Source: Nitrosomonas sp.
Lineage (GTDB): Bacteria > Pseudomonadota > Gammaproteobacteria > Burkholderiales > Nitrosomonadaceae
DNA length: 64,000 nucleotides
Direction: 5' to 3'
Assembly (NCBI GenBank): GCA_019635215.1
Contig: JAHBZZ010000011.1
Coordinates: 1 to 64,000 of the forward strand
In this document: one piece after another, positions 9,068 to 19,195 of the stretch
How positions within the stretch are numbered: position 1 is the stretch's first letter
Layout of the letters: each line of letters opens with the position of its first letter
Notes under the pieces: model-generated
What the model was told of the DNA's origin: nothing
The model's input: the letters and a program-made list of their open reading frames with translations, nothing else
The model's database searches: none
Translations under genes and position numbers: made by a program

Positions 9068-10423
9068 TCATTGCATGCCCATCTGCCGCGCCAGCAAGGT
9101 CACCGGATGCAAAACTTCAATGCCGGAATCCATAGCACGCAGTCGGCTTGCGATATGCATGGAACAGCCGACATTCGAAGTCACCAGCAGTTGTGCGCCA
9201 CTTTGATCAAGCGCTTTTATTTTACCATCCAGCAGTTTGTCCGCTAATGCCGGTTGCTCGATAAAATAAGTACCCGCTGCGCCACAACACTGATCATTAT
9301 CCGCTAATAAAACCACCTGCGCATCCGGGATATGAGCCAGTAATCGATATGGATGAATCTGGTCATGCAGAACATGCCGCAAACTGCATGGATCATGTAC
9401 AGCGATTGTTTTCGCCAGCGGTTTGATCATTATTGTATCCCAATCCGCCATGCCCATCAGAAATTTGCTGATATCGATTACCTGAATCATTCCGGGGCCG
9501 GCGCTATAGGCATCAGTAGTGATGCAATCCGTGCTAAATTCCTTCAACTGCACGCTGCAGCCTGAGGCCGTAGTGATAATTGCTTGCACGCCTAATCCGG
9601 AAAAAGCGCGCATGTTCCTTTGCATCAATTGCTTTGCTTTTTCCGGTTCGCCAGCGTGTTGATACAAGGCACCGCAGCAAGTCTGTTCTGTCGGTATGCA
9701 CACACTGTAACCTAGACGGGTCAAAACAAAGATTGCGGCGTTGAGCGTTTCAGCATCGCTCAAGCGCGCAATGCATCCGAGAAACAATCCGACTTTGCTT
9801 TTTTCTTTTCCTGTAGCCGGGTAAAAAGATTGCCAGGTTGGACTGAAATGACGATTTTTCTGCGGCGCAGCATAGGGAAACACAACCGGTGGCAGTTGCA
9901 TCAGGATTTTTCCGGCTAGACTGCTTTTCCAAACGTTAAATTTCCGAAACAGGCGTATCGTGCCGCTTTTCTGAAGCAAATACAGTAAACCGCGCAGCCG
10001 TTCCAAACGTGCAGGCTGTGTAATCCAGTTCGTCAGCAATGCCGGAAATAACCGCGATTGGTGCTTGCCGGGGTACTGGCCGGACTTCCGGGATGCCGCT
10101 GCTGATGCCCGTATGATGCTGCGTGCTTCGTCTACCAGACGGCCATAAGCGACGTTGTTCGGGCAGACCGACTCGCAGGCCCTGCAGGTTAGGCAGCGAT
10201 CCAGGTGCTGTATGAATTTTTCATTCAGTGGGATACGATTCGTGACCACGCCGTTGATCATGGCAATGCGTCCGCGTGGTGAATCCGCTTCCGATTGCAG
10301 CAGCCGGTAAGTCGGACAGTGCGGTAAACACAAACCGCACGAGACGCATCGATTGCTTTCTTCAATAAACCGTTTTTTTGAATCATCCGATGATAAACGG
10401 TTGATGTCCGGATTCTTCGTCAC
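9068..10423 (-). CDS. glcF: GlcF-like iron-sulfur protein (glycolate oxidase Fe-S subunit type)
   Basis: This 451-residue protein has two N-terminal 4Fe-4S ferredoxin motifs (CVSCGLCLPHCP at residues 26-37 and CLTCRACESVCP near 72-83). Two C-terminal cysteine-rich CCG domains follow (CCGALYQHAGE and CCGAAGTYF). This architecture matches GlcF, which passes electrons from glycolate or lactate dehydrogenases. It is about 45 residues longer than E. coli GlcF. No glcD or glcE lies nearby, so the flavin partner must be encoded elsewhere and the substrate is uncertain. Confidence 0.85.
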   Translation of the reverse strand: MTKNPDINRLSSDDSKKRFIEESNRCVSCGLCLPHCPTYRLLQSEADSPRGRIAMINGVVTNRIPLNEKFIQHLDRCLTCRACESVCPNNVAYGRLVDEARSIIRASAAASRKSGQYPGKHQSRLFPALLTNWITQPARLERLRGLLYLLQKSGTIRLFRKFNVWKSSLAGKILMQLPPVVFPYAAPQKNRHFSPTWQSFYPATGKEKSKVGLFLGCIARLSDAETLNAAIFVLTRLGYSVCIPTEQTCCGALYQHAGEPEKAKQLMQRNMRAFSGLGVQAIITTASGCSVQLKEFSTDCITTDAYSAGPGMIQVIDISKFLMGMADWDTIMIKPLAKTIAVHDPCSLRHVLHDQIHPYRLLAHIPDAQVVLLADNDQCCGAAGTYFIEQPALADKLLDGKIKALDQSGAQLLVTSNVGCSMHIASRLRAMDSGIEVLHPVTLLARQMGMQ

Positions 10424-10796
10424 TCAGCACTCCACGGAATTATCAGTATTGCGTGTATAACATTGATAGTATAGCTTGTCGGGCGATTTTTCTTTCGATA
10501 AAGCAGACCACAGGCGGATAACTGTTCACCCTATTGGTGCTGCGTTTTTCCATGAATATCTTTTTTATAGACATCCTTAATAGCTGGCATGTTTACTGGA
10601 GCGCACGTTATTATATCGCGCCTTGTCAAGTTCAACAGTTTCTAAGGAGCGGCTCAAGATCAGGCGGATTTGGAGATGGTTCTCAAAAAGTTGTTTGAAT
10701 AGAACTATGTAACCGATAAGCCCTTGTGAATTCACGTGTTTGATCTTGACAAGCAAGTTTGGCAGAGGCAAAATGCTGCCTCTTATCTTTACGTGT
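10424..10796. other. intergenic region upstream of tRNA
   Basis: This 373-bp gap lies between the divergent glcF-like gene and the tRNA at 10797. It must hold the promoters for both, but no unambiguous -35/-10 pair stands out. I see no credible gene in it. A 64-codon minus-strand frame at 10577-10771 has no recognisable features. Confidence 0.5.
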
Positions 10797-10872
10797 GGCG
10801 AATTAGCTCAGTGGTTAGAGCAGCGGAATCATAATCCGTTGGTCCGGGGTTCAAATCCCTGATTCGCCACCA
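10797..10872 (+). tRNA. tRNA with CAT anticodon (Met, elongator type; Ile2 possible)
   Basis: A 76-nt cloverleaf is seen. The acceptor GGCGAAT pairs with ATTCGCC, followed by A and an encoded CCA. The D-arm has GCTC/GAGC. The anticodon stem GCGGA/TCCGT holds the loop ATCATAA (anticodon CAT), and the T-loop is TTCAAAT. It is not an initiator tRNA because the acceptor is fully paired. CAT could also be a lysidine-modified tRNA-Ile2, which sequence alone does not settle. Confidence 0.93.
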
Positions 10873-10901
10873 TCTTGAGGTTTTGCGTATCTGTTTTAAG
10901 C

Positions 10902-11303
10902 ATGCATAGTGCGATGGGAAAACCGCAATTGTTGCAAGGCGTGATACTGATCCTGCTGAGTTGCATGATCAGCCAGAGTCATGCGCAACTGGTCAGGAGT
11001 TTTCCGCTGGACAGTAAATTCGGTAAGCTGAAATCCTATGCACATCCGCAACTCAGAATCGACAAGGAAAAGGCAATCATGATGATGGGCGTTGGCGGTC
11101 AGATCCGTGATACGAATAATCTCATCATCATGCCTGGCATGCTGAATAAAACCGGCTATATTCGATATCAGGTCGACAGTATGGGGTTGGTATACCGTAT
11201 CTGGTTTCTGACACCGGGAGAGATCCAGTTAGCCCGGGAAGAAGAGCGGCTTCTCAAGAAGCAGAATCCACAAAAAAATTTTTCAATTCCTTTCTTTCAG
11301 TGA
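10902..11303 (+). CDS. small exported protein of unknown function
   Basis: From the ATG at 10902 this is 133 residues; the ATG at 10914 is an alternative start. A hydrophobic signal sequence ending near SQSHA predicts secretion to the periplasm. The mature part contains [17 protein letters not shown] and [19 protein letters not shown] and ends in a charged tail. I recognise no domain. It sits 29 bp after the tRNA and its stop overlaps the miaB start by 4 bp, so it is probably co-translated with miaB. Confidence 0.75.
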   Translation: MHSAMGKPQLLQGVILILLSCMISQSHAQLVRSFPLDSKFGKLKSYAHPQLRIDKEKAIMMMGVGGQIRDTNNLIIMPGMLNKTGYIRYQVDSMGLVYRIWFLTPGEIQLAREEERLLKKQNPQKNFSIPFFQ

Positions 11304-12628
11304 GCAACAAACTCTATATTAAAACTTTTGGTTGTCAGATGAATGAGTACGATTCGGGCAAAATGGCCGACGTACTGCATGCTGCGCATGGTATGGAATC
11401 TACCGATGATCCGGCACAGGCGGACGTTATTCTGTTCAATACCTGTTCGGTACGCGAAAAGGCGCAGGAGAAAGTTTTTCATGATCTGGGACGTGTCAGG
11501 CACCTCAAAGCCGCGAATCCAGACTTGTTAATCGGCGTCGGCGGATGTGTGGCGAGTCAGGAAGGCAAGGCCATTGTCAGCCGCGCACCATTTGTCGATA
11601 TTGTATTCGGCCCTCAGACGCTGCACCGGTTACCTGAGTTGATCGAAAAGCGTAGAACGACCGGCCGTTCACAGGTGGATATCACATTCCCGGAAATTGA
11701 AAAGTTCGACCATCTGCCACCCGCCCGTACTGAAGGTGCAACAGCCTTCGTTTCCATTATGGAGGGTTGCAGCAAATATTGCAGCTATTGTGTGGTGCCC
11801 TATACCCGTGGCGAAGAGGTGTCAAGGCCATTGGTTGATGTGTTGACGGAAATTGCTGTACTGGCTGACCAGGGCATCAAAGAGATTACGCTGCTTGGGC
11901 AGAATGTCAACGCTTATCTGGGGGTAGTGGATGATGGCAGTATTGCCGATTTTGCACTGCTGATCGAATATATCCACGAAATACCCGGGATTGAGCGTAT
12001 CCGCTATACTACATCGCATCCTAAGGAATTCACATCCCGGCTCATCGCATCGTATGGTGCGTTGCCTAAACTCGTCAGTCATCTGCATTTGCCGGTGCAG
12101 TCCGGTTCGGACAGAATACTGGCTGCGATGAAGCGCGGTTACAGCGCGGTCGAATATAGATCCATTGTGCGTCGGTTGCGCGAGATTCGTCCGCAATTAT
12201 CGCTGTCCTCTGATTTTATCGTCGGTTTTCCCGGTGAAACGGAAGCGGATTTTGAAGCGACAATGCAATTGGTCGAAGAACTCAATTTTGACGAATCATA
12301 CAGTTTTATCTATAGTGCGCGTCCGGGTACGCCAGCAGCCGATTTTCCGGATGATACGCCGCAATCGGTGAAACTGGAGCGATTGCAGCGTTTGCAGGCG
12401 CAAATTCATCAGCAGGCGCGGAAGATTGGTCTGGATATGATCGGTAGTACACAGCGGATTCTGGTTGAAGGTATTTCCAAAAAAAATGCCGATGAAATTT
12501 TTGGCCGCACTGATAACAACCGTGTGGTTAATTTTTCCGGAGACAAGAATCTGATCGGTTGTTTTGTCAATATACGCATCACTGAGGCGTTGTCGCATTC
12601 CCTGCGTGGTGAGGTTGCTGCTATCTAG
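11300..12628 (+). CDS. miaB: tRNA-2-methylthio-N6-dimethylallyladenosine synthase
   Basis: This 442-residue radical SAM methylthiotransferase adds the 2-methylthio group to i6A37 of tRNAs reading UNN codons. Three domains are visible: an N-terminal UPF0004 domain ([19 protein letters not shown]), the radical SAM cluster CSKYCSYC near residues 157-164, and a C-terminal TRAM domain from about residue 375. It starts with GTG, overlapping the stop codon of the upstream exported protein. Length and motifs are normal. Confidence 0.97.
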   Translation: MSNKLYIKTFGCQMNEYDSGKMADVLHAAHGMESTDDPAQADVILFNTCSVREKAQEKVFHDLGRVRHLKAANPDLLIGVGGCVASQEGKAIVSRAPFVDIVFGPQTLHRLPELIEKRRTTGRSQVDITFPEIEKFDHLPPARTEGATAFVSIMEGCSKYCSYCVVPYTRGEEVSRPLVDVLTEIAVLADQGIKEITLLGQNVNAYLGVVDDGSIADFALLIEYIHEIPGIERIRYTTSHPKEFTSRLIASYGALPKLVSHLHLPVQSGSDRILAAMKRGYSAVEYRSIVRRLREIRPQLSLSSDFIVGFPGETEADFEATMQLVEELNFDESYSFIYSARPGTPAADFPDDTPQSVKLERLQRLQAQIHQQARKIGLDMIGSTQRILVEGISKKNADEIFGRTDNNRVVNFSGDKNLIGCFVNIRITEALSHSLRGEVAAI

Positions 12629-12708
12629 GGGGTATCATATTTGCATTTTGCTTGCAAAGTTTGCTTTCTGCTGAGAGAATCGGAACATCTTAACCGTATC
12701 GCGTTACA

Positions 12709-13716
12709 TTGAAACCCAAACCCCTAGAGCTTTCCTTCACACCGGCGGATAATCAGCGGCTGGCTAATTTATGTGGCGTGCTTGATGAAAACCTGAAACA
12801 GGTCGAAACCGCACTTGATGTTACTATTTCAAGGCGTGGCGAGCGATTCAGCCTGTATGGCGATGCTGTTCAGACCAGGCTTGCGGCGGATGTGCTGCGC
12901 CGATTCTACAATCAGTCGCGGCATCACTTGAGTCTGGAGCAGATTCAACTTGGGCTGATCGAAGCGAAAAAAACTGAAACTGTGCGGGAAACCGATGCGC
13001 AATCGCCGCATGACGGATCACCTATCGCGGAGAACGCTTCGCCTGCACTATTGACGCGGCGAGCCCATCTACATGGGCGAACCGAACGGCAGGCGCAATA
13101 CTTGCAGCAAATACAGCAACACGATATCACTTTTTCGATCGGACCGGCGGGAACCGGCAAGACTTATCTCGCCGTTGCCAGCGCTGTGGATGCGCTGGAA
13201 CGTGAACTGGTTGCTCGTCTGATACTGGTCAGGCCTGCTGTGGAAGCCGGGGAACGTCTGGGTTTTCTGCCGGGTGACATGACGCAGAAAGTAGATCCCT
13301 ATCTGAGACCGCTCTACGATGCGTTGTATGATCTGATGGGTTTTGATAAAACTAGCAAGCAGTTTGAACGCCAAGTCATAGAAATTGCACCGCTGGCTTT
13401 TATGCGCGGACGCACGTTGAATCAGTCGTTCATTATCCTGGATGAAGCACAAAACACGACGCCTGAACAGATGAAAATGTTTCTGACGCGTATCGGTTTC
13501 GGGTCAAAAGCAGTTATCACCGGGGACATTACGCAAATTGATCTGCCCAAGCATCAGAAAAGCGGTCTGACGGATGCCAAACAAGTGCTCAAGGATGTTC
13601 GCGGTATCGCATTCACTTATTTTCAATCCGACGATGTAGTCCGGCATCCTCTGGTGCAGCGTATTGTCGATGCCTATGAACAACATGACCGGAAACCACG
13701 GGAGGCGATTGAATAA
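12709..13716 (+). CDS. ybeZ: PhoH-like ATPase (YbeZ)
   Basis: This 335-residue cytoplasmic ATPase has Walker A GPAGTGKT near residues 145-152 and Walker B FIILDEAQNT near 241. The N-terminal part resembles a KH-like RNA-binding segment. YbeZ is linked to RNA handling together with YbeY. The frame begins at a TTG at 12709 with no obvious ribosome binding site. The stop TAA is immediately followed by the ybeY ATG, so the pair is tightly coupled as in most proteobacteria. Confidence 0.93.
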   Translation: MKPKPLELSFTPADNQRLANLCGVLDENLKQVETALDVTISRRGERFSLYGDAVQTRLAADVLRRFYNQSRHHLSLEQIQLGLIEAKKTETVRETDAQSPHDGSPIAENASPALLTRRAHLHGRTERQAQYLQQIQQHDITFSIGPAGTGKTYLAVASAVDALERELVARLILVRPAVEAGERLGFLPGDMTQKVDPYLRPLYDALYDLMGFDKTSKQFERQVIEIAPLAFMRGRTLNQSFIILDEAQNTTPEQMKMFLTRIGFGSKAVITGDITQIDLPKHQKSGLTDAKQVLKDVRGIAFTYFQSDDVVRHPLVQRIVDAYEQHDRKPREAIE

Positions 13717-14223
13717 ATGCTTGCGGTTGCAGGCGGCCGGGATCTGGTGAAGCAGAAACCATTCAGTCTGGCTGTACAGTATGCTGTGGGTAACGTCGAT
13801 CCGGCGAATTTACCTACACGCACGCAATTCCGGCGTTGGGTCAAATCCGCGCTTGAGCGGCAGGCCGGAATTACCATCCGTATGGTAGATGCGCCGGAGG
13901 GCCGTGCGCTGAATCATGATTACCGCGGCAAGGATTACGCCACTAATGTTCTGACTTTTGTTTACGACGAGATGGATCCGTTATCCGCCGATATCGTACT
14001 GTGTGTAGAGATTGTCGAACGGGAAGCGCAGCGGCAGCGTAAAGGGCTGCTGGCGCATTATGCGCACCTGACGGTTCACGGTGTTCTGCACGCGCAAGGC
14101 TATGACCATATTGAAGAGGGTGAAGCCGTTATTATGGAACAAAAGGAAATCGAGATTCTTGCGCGGCTGGGTTTTGACAACCCCTATGCAGAAAGTGGCG
14201 ATACCGTAATGCCCCGTTCGTAG
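13717..14223 (+). CDS. ybeY: endoribonuclease YbeY (rRNA maturation factor)
   Basis: This 168-residue zinc-dependent endoribonuclease acts in 16S rRNA 3' maturation and ribosome quality control. The metal motif HGVLHAQGYDH is seen near residues 121-131, and the N-terminal region contains LNHDYRGKDYATNVLTF, typical of the family. Translation starts on the base after the ybeZ stop. corC follows 46 bp later, which completes the conserved ybeZ-ybeY-corC order. Confidence 0.96.
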   Translation: MLAVAGGRDLVKQKPFSLAVQYAVGNVDPANLPTRTQFRRWVKSALERQAGITIRMVDAPEGRALNHDYRGKDYATNVLTFVYDEMDPLSADIVLCVEIVEREAQRQRKGLLAHYAHLTVHGVLHAQGYDHIEEGEAVIMEQKEIEILARLGFDNPYAESGDTVMPRS

Positions 14224-14269
14224 TATTAACCGAATTTGGACAGTTTTTTTAAAGCAGCGATCAACCAGA

Positions 14270-15112
14270 ATGGACGACCCCTCACCTAAATCGGGTTGGC
14301 TTGAGCGTCTCAGCTCCATGCTCTTGCGTGAACCCGAAGACCGGAAACAACTGATCACTTTATTGCACTCCGCATTCGAACGTAATCTGCTTGATTCGGA
14401 TGCACTCAGCATGATTGAAGGCGTTATGCAGGTGTCTGAGATGCAGGCGCGGGACATCATGATTCCACGCAGTCAAATGGATGTCATCGATATCAATGAG
14501 CCGCCTGAGAAATTCATTCCCTTTGTCATTGAAACCGCGCATTCGCGTTTTCCGGTAACGGAGGGGTGCGAGGACAATATTATCGGCATCCTGCTGGCAA
14601 AGGATTTGTTGCGCTATTATGCTGGTGAGGAAGACTTCAATATCCGTGCTATGTTGCGCCCGGCGGTTTTTATCCCTGAGTCCAAGCAGCTCAATGTGCT
14701 ATTGAAGGATTTCCGCAACAACCGCAATCATATCGCGATTGTCGTCAATGAATATGGCGGTGTTGCCGGGTTGATCACTATTGAGGATGTACTGGAACAG
14801 ATTGTCGGTGAAATTGAAGATGAATACGATTTTGACGAAGACGAAGCCAATATCGTTCAGGAACAGGAGAATACTTACCGCATCAAAGCCATAACCGAGA
14901 TTTCGAATTTTAATGAAACCGCTGGCGCGAATTTCAGTGACGCGGACTACGATACGATTGGCGGTCTGGTGCTCAGCAAATTCGGAAGGCTGCCGAATCG
15001 GAATGAATCGGTTATGATAGAAAATTTTAAATTCACCGTGTTGCGCGCGGATAGCCGCCGGTTGTACATACTCAAAGCCGAAAAAATGGCGGCGGAATCC
15101 GGATCCGATTAA
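14270..15112 (+). CDS. corC: CorC/HlyC family protein with CBS domains
   Basis: This 280-residue protein has an N-terminal acidic segment, two CBS domains (MIPRSQMDVIDI near residue 64 and an AIVVNEYGGVAGLIT segment near 155) and a C-terminal CorC_HlyC transporter-associated domain. It lacks the membrane DUF21 domain of the larger homologues. It has been tied to Mg2+/Co2+ efflux with CorA, but direct transport is not shown for this short form. It is cytoplasmic or peripheral. It lies downstream of ybeY in the usual order; in many genomes lnt follows, but here recJ does. Confidence 0.92.
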   Translation: MDDPSPKSGWLERLSSMLLREPEDRKQLITLLHSAFERNLLDSDALSMIEGVMQVSEMQARDIMIPRSQMDVIDINEPPEKFIPFVIETAHSRFPVTEGCEDNIIGILLAKDLLRYYAGEEDFNIRAMLRPAVFIPESKQLNVLLKDFRNNRNHIAIVVNEYGGVAGLITIEDVLEQIVGEIEDEYDFDEDEANIVQEQENTYRIKAITEISNFNETAGANFSDADYDTIGGLVLSKFGRLPNRNESVMIENFKFTVLRADSRRLYILKAEKMAAESGSD

Positions 15113-15173
15113 TCTTGTCAGTGTATGACTGTTGCTGCCGCGTAAGCGGGAGCGACTTGATAATAACCGGTTC

Positions 15174-16913
15174 ATGTCTAAGATAATCACACGCACAGTT
15201 GACACACAGGCCTTTGAAGCGCTGCGGCGTCATGGTCTGCCGCCCATTCTGGCGCGGATTTATGCTTCGCGCGGTATTGCGTATGCGGAACAACTCGAAA
15301 CTGAACTGGCGCGGCTGATCCCTTATCATCACATTAAAAATATCCAGCCGATGGCCTGTATTCTGGCGGATGCTATCGCTGCCGGGAAGCGTCTGCTCAT
15401 TGTCGCGGATTATGATTCCGATGGCGCGACTGCCTGCGCGGTCGGCATACGCATACTGCGTCAATTCGGTGCAATCGTGGATTATCTGGTTCCTAACCGG
15501 TTTGAGTATGGTTATGGATTGACGCCCGAAATCGTTGAACTTGCGTATACGGCCAAGCAGCCTGATATTTTGATTACTGTCGATAACGGCATTGCCAGCA
15601 TTGATGGTGTGGCGGCGGCAAACGCACTGGGAATGCAGGTTCTGGTGACGGATCATCACTTGCCGGGGGATGAATTGCCCGATGCGGCGGCGATTATTAA
15701 CCCGAATCAACCGGGATGTTCATTTCCGAGTAAAAATATTGCCGGGGTCGGCGTTATTTTCTATCTGATGATGGCGTTAAGGGCCGAATTGCGTCAGCGC
15801 GGCGTTTTTCAGCATCGGGAAGAGCCGAATCTGGCCAGTTTCCTGGATCTCGTCGCGTTGGGTACGGTGGCGGATGTGGTCAAGCTGGATGACAATAATC
15901 GTATTTTGGTTCAGCAGGGATTGAAACGTATCCGCAAAGGTGTTGCCTGCGCAGGAATTCAGGCGTTGCTCAAAGTGACGCGACGTAATTATGCGCAAAT
16001 TTCAACCTATGATCTGGGTTTTATTCTGGGGCCGCGGCTCAATGCGGCGGGCCGACTGGATGATATGTCGCTTGGTATCGAGTGTCTGATTACCGATGAT
16101 CCCGCTTATGCCGCACATATCGCGCGTGAGCTGGATGCATTGAACACCCAGCGGCGCGAAATCGAATCCGATATGCACGAAAGCGCTTTATCGATACTGG
16201 AAAATACAGTGAATACCGAGAGCGGCAGGATTCAGAAGGCGCATAGCGTATGCCTGTTTGATCAACATTGGCATCAGGGGGTTATCGGTATCTTGGCATC
16301 GCGCATCAAGGAAAAATATCATCGCCCCACCATTATTTTTGCGCCGGGCAATGGCGATGAACTGAAGGGGTCGGGTCGTTCCATTCCGGGTTTTCATCTG
16401 CGTGATGCATTGGATCTGGTGTCCAAACGCTATCCGTCATTGATTGTTAAATTCGGCGGTCATGCGGTAGCAGCGGGTTTGACGATACATGCCGATAATT
16501 TTGTGCCGTTTTGCGATGCTTTCGAGGAGACGGCCCAAGCGTTGTTGGCACCTGCGGATCTCACACGTATCATCGAAACTGACGGTGATCTGGCTGCGTC
16601 TGAAATCAATCTGGAACTGGCGCAGCATTTGACGCATCAGGTGTGGGGGCAGGGCTTTCCGCAGCCGAGCTTCCATGCGCATTTTCATGTCGAGGATCAG
16701 CGTATCGTCGGTACAAAGCATTTGAAGTTAAAACTTAAAAAGCTTGATGCCAATACACAGTATGATGCCATCCTGTTTTTTCATAATGATTTGTTGCCCG
16801 ATGTCATCAGTGCGGTTTATCAATTACAACTGAACGAATTCAATGGACGTACCACATTGCAGCTCATGCTCGCGTACTGGTCGAAGCCGGATGGGCCAAC
16901 GGCCGAAGCGTGA
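15174..16913 (+). CDS. recJ: single-stranded DNA 5'-3' exonuclease RecJ
   Basis: From the ATG at 15174 this is 579 residues; a TTG at 15132 would add fourteen that do not look conserved. DHH-family motifs are visible: VADYDSDGATA near residue 76, TVDNG near 137, DHHLPGDE near 160, and the C-terminal DHHA1 glycine-rich FGGHAVAAGL. RecJ degrades 5' ends of single strands in recombination and mismatch repair. It begins about 60 bp after corC and may be part of the same transcript. Confidence 0.95.
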   Translation: MSKIITRTVDTQAFEALRRHGLPPILARIYASRGIAYAEQLETELARLIPYHHIKNIQPMACILADAIAAGKRLLIVADYDSDGATACAVGIRILRQFGAIVDYLVPNRFEYGYGLTPEIVELAYTAKQPDILITVDNGIASIDGVAAANALGMQVLVTDHHLPGDELPDAAAIINPNQPGCSFPSKNIAGVGVIFYLMMALRAELRQRGVFQHREEPNLASFLDLVALGTVADVVKLDDNNRILVQQGLKRIRKGVACAGIQALLKVTRRNYAQISTYDLGFILGPRLNAAGRLDDMSLGIECLITDDPAYAAHIARELDALNTQRREIESDMHESALSILENTVNTESGRIQKAHSVCLFDQHWHQGVIGILASRIKEKYHRPTIIFAPGNGDELKGSGRSIPGFHLRDALDLVSKRYPSLIVKFGGHAVAAGLTIHADNFVPFCDAFEETAQALLAPADLTRIIETDGDLAASEINLELAQHLTHQVWGQGFPQPSFHAHFHVEDQRIVGTKHLKLKLKKLDANTQYDAILFFHNDLLPDVISAVYQLQLNEFNGRTTLQLMLAYWSKPDGPTAEA

Positions 16914-16954
16914 CATATGACGTGCTTGTGATGCGGACTGGGATGAGGGCTTGA

Positions 16955-18232
16955 GTGAATATCGAATTTCTGCAGGATGATGCGCTTTTTCATTTACCGC
17001 ATTTCGCCACCAGTCTGGCGATTGGTTTGTTTATCGGATTAGAGCGTGAGCGCAGTCCGAGCGCCAAAGCCGGACTCCGGACTTTTGCGCTGGTGGCTCT
17101 GTTCGGCACGCTGGCTGCGATGCTGTCCGAGAAAACCGATTCACCGTGGTTTCTGGTTACAGGATTATTGATTATCGGATCTATGGTCATTGCAGCATAT
17201 CTGCGCACACAGGACGACAGCGCGGTTGACCCGGGAACGACAACCGTCGCGGCGATTATCATCTGCTACGGGTTGGGTGCAATCGTCTGGTATGGTGACA
17301 CCAAGCTGGCCATCATGCTGGCGATCGTGACAACCATTTTGCTTTATTTCAAGACGGAATTGCACGGCATGACGCAGAATCTTGATCGCCGTGATCTGGT
17401 GTCGATTCTGCAGTTTGCAGTATTGACGTTCATCATTCTGCCGATTTTGCCCGATGAAAATATCGGACCGTATCAAACCATTAATCTTTATCAGATCTGG
17501 CTGATGGTGGTGCTGATTTCAGGCGTCAGTCTGGCGGGTTATGTCGCGTTGCGTCTGGTCGGCGAACGGCATGGCGCAGTGTTGCTGGGTTTGTTCGGTG
17601 GTCTGGTTTCCAGTACAGCGACTACATTGGTTTATACGAGACTCAGCAAAAACAGCCAGTATTTTCTGCAGTTGGCGACCATTGTGATTATGATCGCCAA
17701 TCTTACTGTACTGATACGGCTGGTTATTGTCAGTGCTGTCGTTTCTCCCGATATCCTGCCCAAGCTTTTACCGGTGCTCGGCAGTGGTTTGCTGTTCGGT
17801 ATCGGTGCGGCATTGTATTGGTGGAAGCGGCTCGTTCAGCATAATAATATACCTGCACCGGAAATCAATAATCCAGTCGAGTTGCGTACTGCGGCAAGTT
17901 TTGGATTGCTTTACGCCGCTGTGCTGGTTTTTGCCGCCTGGTTGTCCGATATTGCGGGTAACCGCGGTTTATATGTCGTGGCTCTGGTGTCCGGGCTGAC
18001 GGATGTCGATGCCATTACGCTGACGAGTCTTCGACTGTACGGGCTGGGTAAATTGCAGGATTTTGAAACAGTTACCGCCATTTCGCTGGGTATACTGTCC
18101 AATATCGTTTTTAAACTTGGGCTGATTTATTTTATCGGCAATACGCTGATCGCCAAACGCTGTGCAACCAGTATGCTGGCATCGGCGGCAGGCATAGGCA
18201 TGGCATTACTGATATTGGGAATAACGAATTGA
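16955..18232 (+). CDS. MgtC/DUF4010 family membrane protein
   Basis: This 425-residue integral membrane protein has about a dozen hydrophobic segments. The first 140 residues match the MgtC/SapB pattern (FATSLAIGLFIGLERERS, TFALVALFG). The rest matches DUF4010, with GLVSSTATTLVY and SGLTDVDAITL. Relatives are implicated in Mg2+ homeostasis or inner-membrane transport, but the substrate is unknown. It starts with GTG after a GGATGAGG ribosome binding site. Its end nearly touches the convergent transpeptidase gene, with 3 bp between. Confidence 0.85.
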   Translation: MNIEFLQDDALFHLPHFATSLAIGLFIGLERERSPSAKAGLRTFALVALFGTLAAMLSEKTDSPWFLVTGLLIIGSMVIAAYLRTQDDSAVDPGTTTVAAIIICYGLGAIVWYGDTKLAIMLAIVTTILLYFKTELHGMTQNLDRRDLVSILQFAVLTFIILPILPDENIGPYQTINLYQIWLMVVLISGVSLAGYVALRLVGERHGAVLLGLFGGLVSSTATTLVYTRLSKNSQYFLQLATIVIMIANLTVLIRLVIVSAVVSPDILPKLLPVLGSGLLFGIGAALYWWKRLVQHNNIPAPEINNPVELRTAASFGLLYAAVLVFAAWLSDIAGNRGLYVVALVSGLTDVDAITLTSLRLYGLGKLQDFETVTAISLGILSNIVFKLGLIYFIGNTLIAKRCATSMLASAAGIGMALLILGITN

Positions 18233-18235
18233 GAT

Positions 18236-19195
18236 TCAGGATGGTGTGCGCGATATCATCACGGGTATGCCGCTTTTTTCAGCGATTGCGCGTTCCAGTG
18301 CTTCGTGATCGATTTCAAAATCCACCCCCAGTTTTTGCTGACTCTGTTTTTGCATCAGAAAACTGTTTATCTCAGCAATGGTCATTTGTTTGTAATTGGC
18401 GTATTTTGCCTCGTCTTCTTCCAGTGGCGGGTGCAGTTCGATAAACAATGAATCGAGCTGCCACCCGAGCTTAATCGGTTGGTTGACAATATTGACCTGG
18501 GTGCCGATCGGGACCAGTTCAAACAATTTTTCGATATCTTCGGGGTACATCCGGATGCAACCGGCCGAAACTCGCATGCCTACGCCAAACGGTTTTACTG
18601 TGCCATGAATAAGATAGGAACCTTTTCCGATACTCAGGCGCATGGCATGCCGGCCTAATGGATTATCAGGACCTGGTGGAACAATATCGGGCAGTGGCGG
18701 TTCGCCATTGGCAATCCGGTGCCGTTTAATGGATTCCGGTGGTATCCAGGTCGGGTCTTTCTTTTTTTCGGTGATTCGGGATATGCCGAGCGGTGTTTCC
18801 CAGTCCATGCGTCCGATACCGGTCGGAAATGTCATGACGACCGGTTTTTCATCTTTTTTGGATTCGGGAAAATAATAAAGGCGCATTTCGGCCAGATTAA
18901 GCACAATGCCTTTGCGTTCAGCCTGCGGAAAAATATAGCGGCTCGGTAGAATGACTTCGGAACCATCATCCGGCATCCATCGGTCAACATGGGGATTGGC
19001 CAGGACAATCTCAGTTTGTCCGATATCATAAAGGCGTGCAATATCCAGGAGTGTGTCCACGCGGCCCGCTTGCGTAGTACGGATTTGTCCAAAAATATCT
19101 ATACCGGCGGGCGGTAACGGCCAAGCTTCAGCGCGGATACCGGCTGCCGCAGAAAAAATGGAAACAGTAAAAAACGATAACAAAAATCTTTGCAT
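18236..19195 (-). CDS. L,D-transpeptidase (ErfK/YbiS/YcfS/YnhG type)
   Basis: This periplasmic enzyme is 319 residues from the ATG at 19195, chosen because GGAAGG lies 9 bp upstream and a signal peptide (LLSFFTVSIFSAAAGIRAEA) follows at once. A longer frame to 19291 has no such support. A LysM-like segment (LLDIARLYDIGQTEIVLANP) precedes the YkuD catalytic domain, with HGT and the cysteine motif SAGCIRMYPEDIE. Such enzymes form 3-3 peptidoglycan cross-links or attach Braun lipoprotein. The 60-residue C-terminal extension matches the ErfK subgroup. Confidence 0.92.
   Translation of the reverse strand: MQRFLLSFFTVSIFSAAAGIRAEAWPLPPAGIDIFGQIRTTQAGRVDTLLDIARLYDIGQTEIVLANPHVDRWMPDDGSEVILPSRYIFPQAERKGIVLNLAEMRLYYFPESKKDEKPVVMTFPTGIGRMDWETPLGISRITEKKKDPTWIPPESIKRHRIANGEPPLPDIVPPGPDNPLGRHAMRLSIGKGSYLIHGTVKPFGVGMRVSAGCIRMYPEDIEKLFELVPIGTQVNIVNQPIKLGWQLDSLFIELHPPLEEDEAKYANYKQMTIAEINSFLMQKQSQQKLGVDFEIDHEALERAIAEKSGIPVMISRTPS

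Noticed and set aside
10577-10771. 64-codon minus-strand frame upstream of the tRNA
   Set aside because: No ribosome binding site, no recognisable motif and unusual composition for a coding region.
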